Shown here: positions 47,400 through 58,840 of the stretch, piece by piece | Numbering within the stretch: position 1 is the first letter of the stretch | How the letters are laid out: every line of letters starts with the position of its first letter | Assembly (NCBI RefSeq): GCF_000002425.4 | Contig: NC_037260.1 | Span: forward strand, 9,845,414 to 9,909,413 | Reading direction: 5' to 3' | Source of the DNA: Physcomitrium patens | Taxonomy: Eukaryota > Streptophyta > Bryopsida > Funariales > Funariaceae | DNA: 64,000 nt | Position numbers and translations under genes: made by a program | The notes under the pieces: generated by a model | Told to the model about the DNA's origin: nothing | The model's input: the letters and a program-made list of their open reading frames with translations, nothing else | Databases searched by the model: none

Positions 47400-49104
47400 A
47401 CGTAGTAATCCTAGTAGAAAATAGATCCCATGATAAATAAAAAATCAATATTCATTTTTATTACAGATCCTCAACAAGTTAGTTTCATTAGTATAAATTC
47501 ATTTAATAATATTATTGATCCAAACTAAAGATAATTTAGATATTTTATTATATTTCTTGAATGAAATATTAGGTACAATAATATTGAATAGGGCTTTAAC
47601 GTACTTAGTATTATAAGATATATTAATTATAGTATGGTCATATAACATCATTAAATATGTTTAATTGGTCAATTTAAAAATTGTAGAAGGACTAAAGAAT
47701 GTCAAAATCAATACAAATGCATCTGATAAACTAAAAAAAATAGTAATCTTCTTATTCAAAGAATTCAAAGATATCTTTGCTTGATCATACAAAGACCATA
47801 AAGGCATACTTGTAACATCGACCAAATATACTATTGATTTGTTACCAAACTAAATTCCAATTAAATAAGACATTATCATATAAATCTCAATTATTCCATA
47901 GCCATATGCATTGAATTAAGAAAATTATTAAAAGCCAAATTCATATTACGTATCAAATTGATATTATAGCTTTCATCAATAATAATTATTTCTAAAAAAA
48001 TAACAATCTATGTATTTATATTGATTTTGAAAAACTTAATGCCATGATATAGAATGACCATTATCTACTTCTTTATATAAAAGAGATAATTGACAAGGTT
48101 ATAAGACATGAAATATATATATATTTTTAGATATATATTTTTAGATTATTATTATGTGAATATGAAAAAAATTAATAAGAAAAAACATCATTTTCAACAA
48201 AGGCAAGACCTTTCTAATTGAAAAGAATGTTGTTAAGAGCCAAGAATGTACTAATGAATTTTCAATAAATAATGGTATTAATAAATTAAACTTTCTTATA
48301 GGAGTTCTTTTAAATCATTTTTGAATCATTCCAAAAATATATGGCAATGCCACCAATCACATTCTTTACTTATAAAGCATTTTTTGATCATGTTGTATCT
48401 ATGATCCCAGCCTTAATACAAATAAATGCATATTCTTATCCTTTATAGGAATAATATTAAGTTATATTGTGTATAAATAAGAAAAATTGTCCAATATTCT
48501 TAAAAACAAAGGCATCTTTAATATGCAATTGCTATAAGATTGAAAGGAGATATAACATTTTTTTTGCATACATCAATTCAATTGCATCTATATCAAAAAA
48601 ATTACACATATTATCACATCTATTAATGCTTTAAATTATACAAACTATCACTATCCAATTCATTAGACCAAAGAGGTGCAACTAGCTTTTGAAGCAATAA
48701 AAAAGGCATATATCAATTCACTAATACTATTAATTGTTAATTGATCTTTATTGTTATAGGTCCATATAAACACGTCCAATGTCCTAGTCTAAGTCATGCT
48801 TGTCCAAAATCTTATTGGCAAGGTTGATCAACTAATAACCTACATAGTCAATTATTGAATTATGTAATATGCAATTATTTGACTACTAAGCAAAAATCAT
48901 TAATTATAATATATGGAATTAAATATTTTGATAATATTTTATTATATGATAAATTTTATTTTTTTTATAGATTACTATAATTTATCATATTTAATAAATC
49001 AATTCTTATTCACTAGCCACATTATACAATAGATCATAATCTTTTTGAAATATAACTTTGAAGTAGTTAATATCTTCAATAAAAATCATATAGTTATCAA
49101 TTAT
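47400..49104 (+). pseudogene. Decayed pol of a second Gypsy lineage
   Basis: Fragments in plus orientation fit a Gypsy pol unlike the chromovirus family. LFKEFKDIFA lies near 47750, followed by YKDHKGI and TKYTIDLLPN. RT-like remains are near 48030. An RNase H-like part is TKEVQLAFEAIKKAYINSP at about 48668, then HINTSNVLV. The end, about 49050-49090, reads KYNFEVVNIFNKNHIVINY. Stops and frameshifts are everywhere, and I found no LTRs for it. The lineage assignment is tentative. Confidence 0.6.
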
Positions 49105-50457
49105 TGTCAAAAATATAAGTATTTACATTAATAGTTATCCATATGATTAAATAGAAGTAGGTAAATATAGATTTATTTTATAATATCTCCTAAAAAAGCT
49201 TTCTAGAAACTTCATAGATGTGGTTTTGACTTTATACATATTTGTAGTTGATTAATAGGTTAAAAACTTGGTCAATAAATTTTTTATATTGTCATATGAC
49301 ATGATTAATGATCTGAAAATACATTGGATATCTAATTATAGAAGAATTAGCTTTAACTTATTGTCCCAGCTCCAATAAGTGATTTATTTTTAATATAATA
49401 GAAAAATAAATGCAATAATATCAAAGTTGTTCTATTAGTAAAAACCTGTTATATTTATGAAGGTTTTTATATAAGGCTTTTTAGAGCATTTAGAAATCTT
49501 TTAACATCCTTTGCAATACCAAATCATATTAAATCATTTGCTGATAAGTTAGATTTTTAATAATTTCAAAAAAATTCATAATTTCCTTTTGAAATTCATC
49601 TTTATATCATAATTTTATCAAAGCTCCATATCTCCATCTTTAACATATATATAAAGTTTTAGCTCCCAAAAATCCCTTTACTTTGTATAAAATATTCAAA
49701 TTATAGCAAAATCCTTTCAAAATATTTTTATTTTTTTGTAAAAGATTTTTTTGCTCTCCAAAATTTAGAATTTCATATCTCTTGATTCAATTATTCAATT
49801 TTTTTCAAAGTTCTAAATAATGTAGTATTTAATTTTAAGTTTTACTACAAAAAATAATTTATAAATTTATTGTATATTATTTGACATCTTAGAAACCCTA
49901 GCAAGTATTCTAAATCCTAATTTACAAGCACTTAAGTACTATTTTCTTCTTAACTCAAAAATCCAAAATTCAAATATCAAAAAATTTGATATATAGTTTA
50001 ATAACATAATAATATATGTTTGTAAAAATATTTAGCTAAAGATTCATCTAAATGCCAAGATATGGTTAAAACTAAATCCTTCATAAAATTAGTTCATTGA
50101 CAAACCTTAATTTAAAAGCATTGTCTTTAAGCAATCATTGCTCTTCTAAATTAATTTTAAATTATTTTTTTTTATATGCAAAACATAATTCTTTAAACCA
50201 AATTTTTAATTATATAATTTGATCCTTAAAAGTCCTTTATATGTATAGACTATGTCCCAAAAAGTGACAATAAGTATAAAATTGACACCTTGACTTTAAG
50301 TACCTATATCTCTTTTACAAAAACTCCAAATTGTACTAAATTTGTACCAAAATCATATCCAAAATTCTAAACTGGATGATTTTAATCATTGATATTTGAA
50401 TCTTCTTGAAAGAATAATCCTAATTCCTAATAAGGCCTTGAGCAACATCCTTGAAGT

Positions 50458-50883
50458 TGTTAAAGTAAATAGAGGATAAGTTAGAAGGTAAAAGATATTA
50501 TCTTAGATAAGTTGCTAATGGTCAAAGGGCAGCAAAAGGATGAAGAAAAGTTACCAAGGTGGTGGCTAGGGTTTTAAGTGGCGGCTAGGGTTATAGATGG
50601 TGGTTAGGATTATAGATAGTAGCTAGGGTTATAGATGGTGGCTAGGATTTTAGATAGTGGCTAGGATTATAGGTAGCGGCTAGGATTTAAAGTGGCGGCT
50701 AGGTTAAGAAGAATCTAGGGTTTAGGTGGATGAAAGTAAGTCGAATACTAGCCAAAATGGATGTAACTTCTACCTATAAGTAAAGGGTGTTAGAAGTGAG
50801 AGATATCTCATTCCACACTTCTGTTGTGTCTAACCTTACTGGTTTCTACTTACTTATGTCTTGCTTATTGTGTTTCTTCAATA
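50458..50883 (+). repeat. 5' LTR of Copia-2 with 19-bp minisatellite
   Basis: 426 bp, starting TGTTAAAGTAAATAG and ending TTTCTTCAATA. About 50550-50705 holds roughly eight units of ~19 bp (GGTGGCTAGGGTTATAGAT and variants), four more than the 3' LTR. Confidence 0.92.
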
Positions 50884-51389
50884 GATTATGGATCCATACA
50901 CACTTTGTTGTACTATACAAGTAAGTTGAAGTCATTTGTCAGTTATTCTTCTTGTGTGGAATATATCTTATGGTGTTTACTGATGTTAGAGATTGTATGA
51001 TCTAATCTAGTGTTTTGACTTATGGAGGTTCTGATTTGGGCCTTATAGATCTCTTACATCAGTTTAAAGGTTCTTAACTCTTAGGATTGAGTAATTAAGT
51101 CCTTATACAAAGATCTTGATAGTGTCTTTGATTTTGTAGTGAGAAAGTGAATTTTATGAGTGGAAGAACTAGATGGTGAGGTTGATTGGAGTTCACATAC
51201 TTGTTAGAAGCTTCAAAAGTTGATTTGGGAGTGTTTGGAGTGAAAAAAAATTCATTTGTTCATAAGAGGGCATTCTGAGATTTTACTAGTACAAAATTAT
51301 TTTAGTGATTTTAAGTATATAGAGACTCTTTTTCTTGATATTTTTTGATAGATTTCTTCTAAGACATAGCTTCAAGTTAAGGTGAAGGT

Positions 51390-52622
51390 TTGAGAGTGAT
51401 TGAGAAGTTTAGAGATGACAATTTCTACCATTGGAAGGTCAAAATGGAGCTTTTGTTGGCGTCTTTGGATCTTTGGGACATTGTAGATGAAAGTAAAGAG
51501 CCTCCAAGCACGCATGCTGATGCTAAAGAGAGGAAAGACTTCACAAGACGTGAAAAGAAGGCTTTTGGCATGATTTCCACTAATTTGGATGAAGCCAACT
51601 TTTCTCACATCATCTCTTGTAAAGGACCAGCAGAAGCATGGAAGACTCTTTACAATATATATAAGAGCAAGAACTTGTCCAATATCATCTTCACAAGGAG
51701 GAAATTCTTTACTTACAAGATGGAATAAGGTGAAGACCTCATGGCTCATATCAACAAGATAAAGGCCATTGCTAATCAACTTGCTATTATTGACAAAACT
51801 TTAAAAGAGAGTGATATTGTCATGACCTTACTTATAAGCCTTTCCGAATCCTACAACTACCTCATTGTGGCATTGGAATCCATCAAAGTAAAAGAACTCA
51901 CAGTGGATTATGTGACGACAAGACTTGCCCATGAAGTGACCAAGAGAAAAGAAAAAGAGCCCCAAAGTGAGGATTCAGCTCTTTTTTCAAGGCAAGACAA
52001 GAAGAGTCATTCCAATCAATGTAAAAATGTGAGAACTTACTTAATTTGTGGAAAATCAAGTCACTTTGTTCGAAATTGCTATAAGGCTAAGAAAGGAGAT
52101 AAAAAAAGTGCAAACAATGCTTGTGATGAATATGGAGTTGATGATTATGAATTCATGGTAAGTGAAGGCACTTCCATGGCTGCCATGTCCAAGTGGATCA
52201 TTGATTCTAGTGCCACCAAGCACATGACTCTATACAAGTATTTATTTGACACTTATGAAGAGATTTCAACAGCAAATATCTTTATGGGAGACAATGGCAT
52301 AGTACAAGCTATTGGAATAGGCTCCATTATTATAGAGATTGTTGTGAAAGGCCAAACCAAGAGGATCAGATTGAAGGACATCTTACATGTGCCAAAGATG
52401 AAGAAAAACCTCCTCTCGATAAGTGAACTTATTTTACATGGTTGTAAAGTACAATTTGATAAGAATAGGTGTTTTGTGAAGACATTGAAAGGAGATCATA
52501 TTGCAAAGGGCTTTAGAAATGGCAAGGTCTACTTCATCAAGTGTAAAAAGGTGAATGGAGTTGAAGTGGCAGTATTTGCTAAATTTCCTCAAGATCAAGA
52601 CAAGTCTGGCATTTGGCATTGA
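51390..52622 (+). pseudogene. Copia-2 gag and protease
   Basis: Gag is in frame from RVIEKFRDDNFYHWKVKMEL through DLWDIVDESKEPPSTHADAK. An in-frame TAA at 51726-51728 splits it; the frame continues at 51741. A further stop just before 51390 explains why no ATG is found. The zinc knuckle (about 52045-52080) reads YLICGKSSHFVRNC: the spacing is right but the first Cys is Tyr. The protease site reads IIDSSATKHM (about 52198), where Asp-Ser-Gly is the family norm. A TGA at 52620-52622 ends it, in LWH-x-HLRHLNAKS, where Arg is expected. Confidence 0.92.
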
Positions 52623-52784
52623 CACCTTCGTCATTTGAATGCCAAGAGCATGAAGGAGCTCCAATTCATGGTAAGTGGCTTAGATCTTGGTCATATAAGC
52701 CACAATGCTATGACACTTGCTTGTGAAGGTTGTATTCAAGGAAAACAACAAATGGCCATATTTCCAAATAGAGTTGCAACATAT
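52623..52784 (+). pseudogene. Copia-2 GAG-pre-integrase zinc domain
   Basis: It reads HLRHLNAKSMKELQFMVSGL, then TLACEGCIQGKQQMAIFPNR. The His and Cys-x2-Cys ligands of the integrase N-terminal zinc domain are kept. It ends where the solo LTR was inserted. Confidence 0.85.
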
Positions 52785-54118
52785 TGTCGTATTGTGGTTC
52801 GGCTACTATATGAAAATAATGTAATTATGTACTTAATATAAAATTTATTAAGTAACATGATGAGAGCCATATTAATAGATTTTAGTTGGTTGTAGAATAT
52901 AATTTGATTGTTACCTTGAGAAGAGGTTGTTCAAAAAGATTACTATAGAATTTGTATAATTTTAATTTCCTTTTGATATTGGCTTTTAAGATTGGTTTTG
53001 GTTGATAGTAACTTCTAAATATTTAGAATCACCTTTTTTAGACATTGGTGACCTTTGAAAACTTCTTTTGGTTCTTTTATTTGGTGTTTAGAGTATAAAT
53101 TATATAAATCTTATAAAAAAAAGATTGAAGAAGGATTTTGATAGCAAAGGGAGTAATTAGGGCACCAATATAGATGAATGGAGATGAATAATGAAAATCT
53201 CCATTCCTATTGGTCAAAAATCATGACCAATGGGCTTTGAAGAGGCTGCCCGAGGCCATATTAGGGATTAGGGTTAGTTTCTCGGGGCCATTCGAATTTT
53301 GAAGACTAAGATCAAAAGGTTTAGGTTTTTGGCTATAGTTTTGGTGCAAGTTTTATCTGGTTTGGAGTTTATATAAAGGAGATACAAGCGCTCAAAGTTA
53401 AGGTGTTGCTATAGGAGCTACTGTCACTTTTTTTGGCATAACGCATGTGTACGGATAACAATTGAGGATCGATGACCATGATTGGAGAGAACACTTTTGT
53501 AGCTATACTTTTTACATACTTCTTATTTAATTCCAACTTGAAATAAAGGAGTTATTGGATTTTGAAGTTAGCACATGCAATCTAAGGGTAGTAAGTAACC
53601 CGATTTGCTAGTAGTTGTCTCTTGAGCTATATCTTGTGCAATTTGATAAGATTTTGGCTCAAAATTTTAGAAAATGTATAATTTCATGTTAGTAAACTTT
53701 GTGTATAAGTTTTGTGACATTTGATTATTGGATTTTTGAGATATTAAGAACATAGTGTTTGGATGCTTATAAATTAGGGTTTAAAGCATCTGCTAGGATT
53801 TCTTAGATGCCAGAAGGTTGGGAGTGAATTTGTAGTTGGTTTTTTTTTGTAATAAAAGTTAAGGGTGAATTCTACCTATTTTATAAATTTGAAACAAATT
53901 GAACGGTTAGATCAAGCATTATGATTTTCTAACCTTTAGAACAAGACTACCCTTTGCGGGAAAATTTTTATTTTGAAGGGATTTTGTTATATTTTGATTT
54001 TTATGTAAAATAAAAAAGTTTTAGGAGGCTAACATAAGATTCATATAAAGATTTAAGCTACACCCTCTACAGCTAGATACCCAATGTATTTCTAGATAGC
54101 AAATCATGCCATACGACA
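52785..54118 (+). mobile_element. Solo LTR, family C, inside the Copia-2 integrase
   Basis: It starts TGTCGTATTGTGGTTCGGC and ends CCATACGACA, giving TGTCGTAT/ATACGACA inverted ends of 8 bp. It is 1334 bp and non-coding. The flanks ATAT (52781-52784) and ACGT (54119-54122) could both derive from one 4-bp duplication. The Copia frame resumes correctly only if 1334 plus 4 bases are removed, which supports a 4-bp target duplication. Confidence 0.82.
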
Positions 54119-54122
54119 ACGT

Positions 54123-54950
54123 ACAACTAAGTTATTGGAGATTGTCTATTCTGATGTTTATTGACCTATGAGGATGCCATCAGTAGGAGGTGCAAGGTAT
54201 TTGGTTACATTCATTGATGACTTTTCGAGGAAAGTATGGATTTTCATCCTCAAAGCAAAGAGTGAGTGTTTCACAAGGTTTAAGGAGTTTAAGGCACTTG
54301 TGGAGAAGCAATGTGAATGCAAAATCAAGGTATTACGTACAAACAATGGAGGTGAGTATATGTCAAAGCAATTCAATGATTTCTTAAAGTTTCATAGTAT
54401 TGCAAGACAAATCTCCACTCCTTACACTCCACAACAAAATGGAGTTGTTGAAAGAGGTAATCAGACCATTGTGGAGATGGCAAAGAGTATGCTTCATGTA
54501 CAATACCTTGGACATGAATTTTGGGCGGAAGCAATGGTGAATGCAGTATACACAAGAAATAGGTGTCTTACAAGTGCACTTATATCAATGACGCCGAAAG
54601 AAGCTAGGAGTGGGAGAAAATCTTGTGTTTCTCACTTGAGGACCTTTGGATGTATAGCATATGTAAAGTTACTTAATTGTATGAGATCAAAATTTGATAC
54701 AAAAGGTACAAAATATGTGTTTGTTGGATATTGTGAAGATACAAAGGCTTATAGGCTCATGTGTTTGGAGACTAAAAAGTTCATCAAAAGTCGTGATGTT
54801 GAGTTTTTGGAGCACAAGAGTGCTTGTGAGCACTTGGAGATGTATTCAAGTGGGAGTAATGGTGTGTTTGTGGATACATCTTCAAATTTAGTAAAGAAGA
54901 AAGAAGACAAAGACAATGATGGTTGTAAAGGTAGAAATGAAGATGAAGAG
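54123..54950 (+). pseudogene. Copia-2 integrase core
   Basis: The frame resumes at KLLEIVYSDVY, a stop TGA at 54162-54164, then PMRMPSVGGARYLVTFIDDF. The first catalytic Asp is in YSDVY. The second reads VLRTNNGGEYMS, where LRTDNGGEY is the family norm, so this Asp is Asn. The Glu in QQNGVVERGNQTI is kept. The rest (AVYTRNRC, LRTFGCIAYVKL) is typical. A charged linker follows from about 54870 to 55130. Confidence 0.93.
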
Positions 54951-56798
54951 GCAAAGAAGGTAGACAAGAAGGCCTCTACAATTGCTAAGACCAGAAATGA
55001 AGAGCATGAAGATGTTGATGATGATGGTGATGAGGATTATGAACTTGTGAATGAAAAAAGACTATCTTCAAAAGTAAAGAAGGTTGGAGGTGACCATAGA
55101 GTGCAACAAGTTGAGTCTTCTTTAAATGAAAAGAAATATCCTTTGAGAGATAGAAAACAACGTGGTAAATGGTGGAAGGACCATTTTTTTCCTCAAGTAA
55201 GTAAAGAATATGTCAATGTTACACTTCTTAGTGATCCATTGAATTTATGTGATGCAATGAAGTTCACTGATGCTATGAAGTGGGAGAATGCTATGGAAGA
55301 AAAGTACAAATCACTCATGGACAATAAAACATGGGAATTGACTCAACTTCCACCAAATTGAGTTTCAATTGGTTGTAAGTGGATGTTTAGAATCAAAAGG
55401 GATGCAATAGGCAATATTATGAGGTATAAGACAAGATTGGTTGCCAAAGGCTACTCACAAGTTGTTGGTACTGATTTCAATGAGACATTTGCTCCACTGG
55501 CCAAATTCACCACCATTAGAACCATTGTAGTAATTGGGGCAGCAATGGACTTGGAGATGCACCAAATGGATGTGAAGACGGCTTTTTTGAATGGAGAATT
55601 AGAAGAAGACATCTATATGGATCAACCTCAAGGATTTGTTGAAGAAGGCAAACAACACCTTGTGTGTAAGTTGAAGAAATCCTTATATGGGCTTAAGCAA
55701 TTATCAAGGGCATGGTACCAATGTATCGACACCTTCTTTGTGAATGAAGGATTTGTGAAGAGTGAGACTGATCATTCCATGTATGTGATGCAATCAAAAG
55801 CCTTCTTGTTGATTGTTATTCTTTATGTTGATGATTTGATCATTTTGATCAATACTTTGAAAAAGATGGATTGGTTGAAGGCAAAGTTAGCAAAAGAATT
55901 TGAAATGAGTGATTTGGGAGAGTTCTACTATTGCTTAGGAGTGGAATTTGTGAGAGATCGAGCTAAGAAGATCATTACATTGAGCCAAAAGAAGTATATT
56001 GAAGAAGTGTTGAAACGATTCAATACGGAGGAGTGCAAGTCCATTGGAACACCTTTGGAGGCAAATTTGAAGTTGATGAAGCTCATGAATGAGGAATTTG
56101 TTGAAGTTAAAGAAGAAATGAAAGATGTTCCATACAAAACAACAGTAGGCTCACTTATATATGCAATGGTTGGTACAAGGGTGGATATTGCATATGCGGT
56201 GAGTGTTGTGAGTCAACACATATCAAAGGCTAGACCAATTCATTGGACAACCATTAAGAGGATCTTGAGGTACTTAAAAGGTACTTTGAACTTCAAATTG
56301 TGTCTTAGAGGTGATAATATTACATTGCATGGATATTGTGATGCGGATTGGACTAGAGATGCAAATGATAGAAGATCAATAATGAAATATGTATTCTTTC
56401 TTGGAGTGGGAGTAATTTCATGGAATTTTAAGAGACAACTAACATTTACAAGGTCTATAATGGATGCGGAATATATGGCAGCAAGTCATGGTGCAATGGA
56501 GGCAATATGGCTAAGACAAGTTTTAGAAGATATTGGACTTGTGTAATTGGAAGCAACTCCAATGAAGTGTGACAATCAAGGATGCCTTGCTTTTGCCAAG
56601 AATCCAAAGCATTATTCAAGGACAAAGTATATTGACATTCAACATCACTTCATATGGGAGAAGATTGAAATGGGAGTAATTGACATGAAATATTGTGCAA
56701 TGGAAGACATGCTTGCTGATTTACTCACAAAAGCATTGGTAAAGGATAGACATTACAAATTGACAAAGAGATTAGGTTTATTAGCCTTTGATCAATAG
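54951..56798 (+). pseudogene. Copia-2 linker, reverse transcriptase and RNase H
   Basis: An acidic, Lys-rich linker precedes the RT. A TGA at 55359-55361 stands where Arg is expected, just before VSIGCKWMFRIKRDAIGNI. The RT holds LEMHQMDVKTAFLNGELEED, then LKKSLYGLKQ, and the catalytic LYVDDLIIL with YVDD intact at 55824-55835. RNase H shows LHGYCDADWTRDANDRRS and MDAEYMAASHGAMEAIWLRQ. A TAA at 56544-56546 (Gln expected) splits it. The frame then continues to KCDNQGCLAFAKNPKHYSRT, and a TAG at 56796-56798 ends the polyprotein. Confidence 0.94.
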
Positions 56799-56809
56799 CA
56801 AAGTGAAAG

Positions 56810-57159
56810 GGTTAAAGTAAATGGAGGATAAATTAGAAGATAAAAGATATTATCTTGGATAAGTTGCTAATGGTCAAAGAGCAACAAAAGGATGAAAGAA
56901 AGTTACCAAGGTGGTGGCTAAGATTTTAAGTGGCAGCTAGGGTTATAAGTAGTGGCTAGGGTTTAAAGTGGCAGCTAGGTTAAGAAGAATCTAGGGTTTA
57001 GTTAGATGAAAGTAAGTTGAATACTAGCCAAAATGGATGTAACCTCTACCTATAAGTAAAGGGTATTGGAAGTGAGAGGTATCTCATTCCACACTTCTCT
57101 TGTGTCTAACCTTGCTGGTTTCTACTTACTTGTGTCTTGTTTATTGTGTTTCTTCAATA
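56810..57159 (+). repeat. 3' LTR of Copia-2
   Basis: 350 bp. The first two bases are GG instead of TG; the end is TTTCTTCAATA as in the 5' LTR. It holds about four 19-bp minisatellite units. The 76-bp length difference from the 5' LTR equals four units. Confidence 0.92.
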
Positions 57160-57933
57160 GAAGTCCATTGGATGTGACTTTTGGCCAATAAAAATGGAGA
57201 TTTTTATCATCTAACTTAATTCATCCATCTAGATGGCCTAATTATTCTTTTTTATACAAAAATTCTTTTCTAATTCTTTTTCTAATAATTTTAATATAAT
57301 ATGTGTCTTAAATATCAAATGAAAGAAATCAAATAAGATTTTAAGAGTTATTAATTTCTAATAAAGGTGACTCTAAATATATATAAAATTATTATCAACA
57401 TAAAAATCAACCTTAATAGTAGCATTTTTAGACTAATTATTTCAAAATAATATTTTAATTATATTTTGTAATAAATTAAAATATAATAGTATAAATTTTA
57501 TAATATTATATAATAAATTTTATATTAAATATGTATATACATTATTTTCATAAGGTAGCTAAATCAATATGCAAAAACATACCATATGTATTGGTAGCTT
57601 CTAAAACAAGCCAATCATGTAGTGTATTTATAAAAAAATTGCCTTGTAAGTAAGATATGTGTCTTGTAAAGTCAACACATGTTAGAGGTCTTTTAGAATA
57701 TTGCCACGTAGTTCTTAGTTAGATAATATATATGGAGGCAAGAGTGAAGCCTTCTTCACTTTTATGAATACCTTTCTAGACTTTAGTCTTATTTTAAGAA
57801 TTCCTAATCTTCTTGTCATTAGAAATAGCCATCCAAATTTAATATTATATTATTTTTGAAGAATTATTCTGTCTTTTTAAGTGATACAATAGTGTCTTGA
57901 TCTTTTAATTCTTCAAAATTTATATCCTTGATA

Positions 57934-58840
57934 ATTTGATAAGAGTGCTAACTCATTATTCTTATATTGTTTTAAAATTGAGTAGATTACTCTATTCTTA
58001 TTATTGTATTTTAAAGGTTGTAGAATACATACTTTTAAATAAATAAATTAATTTTTTGATATTTTTTTATATAAAAATACTTTATTTTTATTTGTAAAAT
58101 TTTTTATTTGATATTAGAATTTTTGGATTAACTTCTTTTAATTTAACTTATTAGATTTGTTTGAATTGTTTATAGAAGAAAAAATTATTGATGTTATTCT
58201 TTAGTTAAATAAGAATAAATTTACATTTATTTCAAATCTAATCAACTTATCAACACTCATAGATAATAAATCTCATATATTTTTAATATAAAAAATAGAT
58301 GTGCTATTTCTATGATCATTAAAGAAGTCAATAATGAAGTTCAAAGTTTGTGCCAAAAAATTGTATGATTAAGAAAAACAAGTAGATCAAATTTACAACA
58401 GAATCCAAAATATCTTATTATTATAAGTATAAGAGATATAAGGATAATTATACTGGAGAAGTTTGATAGAATTAGATCAAAGTTCCAACTTAAATACAAG
58501 CTTGATCTCTATTATTCTTTTTTGATTATTTTTTTTTAAATGTAGCCATAAATATTTTTAATAATAAATTTAAATTATAGAATAGTCTTGAATCTTTTTC
58601 CAACAAAGGTGCAAATAAAAAAAAAAGTAATTTTAGAGAATTTTTTTATTATGAATCCAACTTAAATAATCAATTTTAATATGGATTAAAAGATAATGCC
58701 AAAAGTTTATTGCTGACAATGTCAAGAGCAAATTCATTAGAGCAATTTATTCCTTAAGTCATTACATGCAATAATTAATTCTTTGAAAGATATCAAAAAC
58801 AAAGATTTGGTTGAAGACATACAAATCAAGCCATGGTGAT
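57934..58840 (+). pseudogene. Gypsy-3 gag region
   Basis: The sequence after the LTR runs parallel to the gag region of Gypsy-2. For example AAATTCATTAGAGCAATTTATTCC (split here by position 58731-58754) matches the stretch after 41040, and both lead into AAAGAYTTGGTTG. Stops occur in all frames. There are no recognisable knuckle residues. Confidence 0.55.

Larger units (their letters stand above)
50453..57164 (+). mobile_element. Copia-2: nearly intact Ty1/Copia retrotransposon with 5-bp TSD
   Basis: The element spans 50458-57159 with a perfect GAAGT duplication (50453-50457 and 57160-57164). LTRs are 50458-50883 and 56810-57159. A purine tract (AAAGTGAAAGGG) precedes the 3' LTR. The interior is one long frame of about 1360 codons once the solo LTR at 52785-54118 and its 4-bp duplication are removed; 1338 bases is a multiple of three. 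Only about six or seven stop codons break it and I saw no frameshift from 51390 onward. It is the youngest-looking element here but still cannot be autonomous. Confidence 0.95.
49290..57574 (-). mobile_element. Solo LTR, family C (reverse), split by Copia-2
   Basis: Part one, 49290-50457, starts TGTCATATGACATG; part two, 57165-57574, ends CATTATTTTCATAAGGTAGC...ATATGCAA. The end is the reverse complement of the start of the copy at 52785 (TACTATATGAAAATAATG). Joined length without Copia-2 is about 1.58 kb. The presumed 4-bp flanks are degraded (ATAT and AAAC). Confidence 0.65.
49105..57933 (+). repeat. Family-A LTR (5' LTR of Gypsy-3), split by nested insertions
   Basis: Part one, 49105-49289, starts TTGTCAAAAATATAAG and runs to GGTCAATAAATTTTTTATAT. 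Part two, 57575-57933, resumes with ATGTATTGGTAGCTTCTAAA and AAGCCTTCTTCACTTTTATG and ends TATCCTTGATA. Joined, they give the block order of 38151-38699. Gag-like sequence follows, as after the 5' LTR of Gypsy-2. Confidence 0.8.

Noticed and set aside
54158-54967. Minus-strand ORFs inside Copia-2
   Set aside because: They are shadows of the well-supported plus-strand integrase frame.
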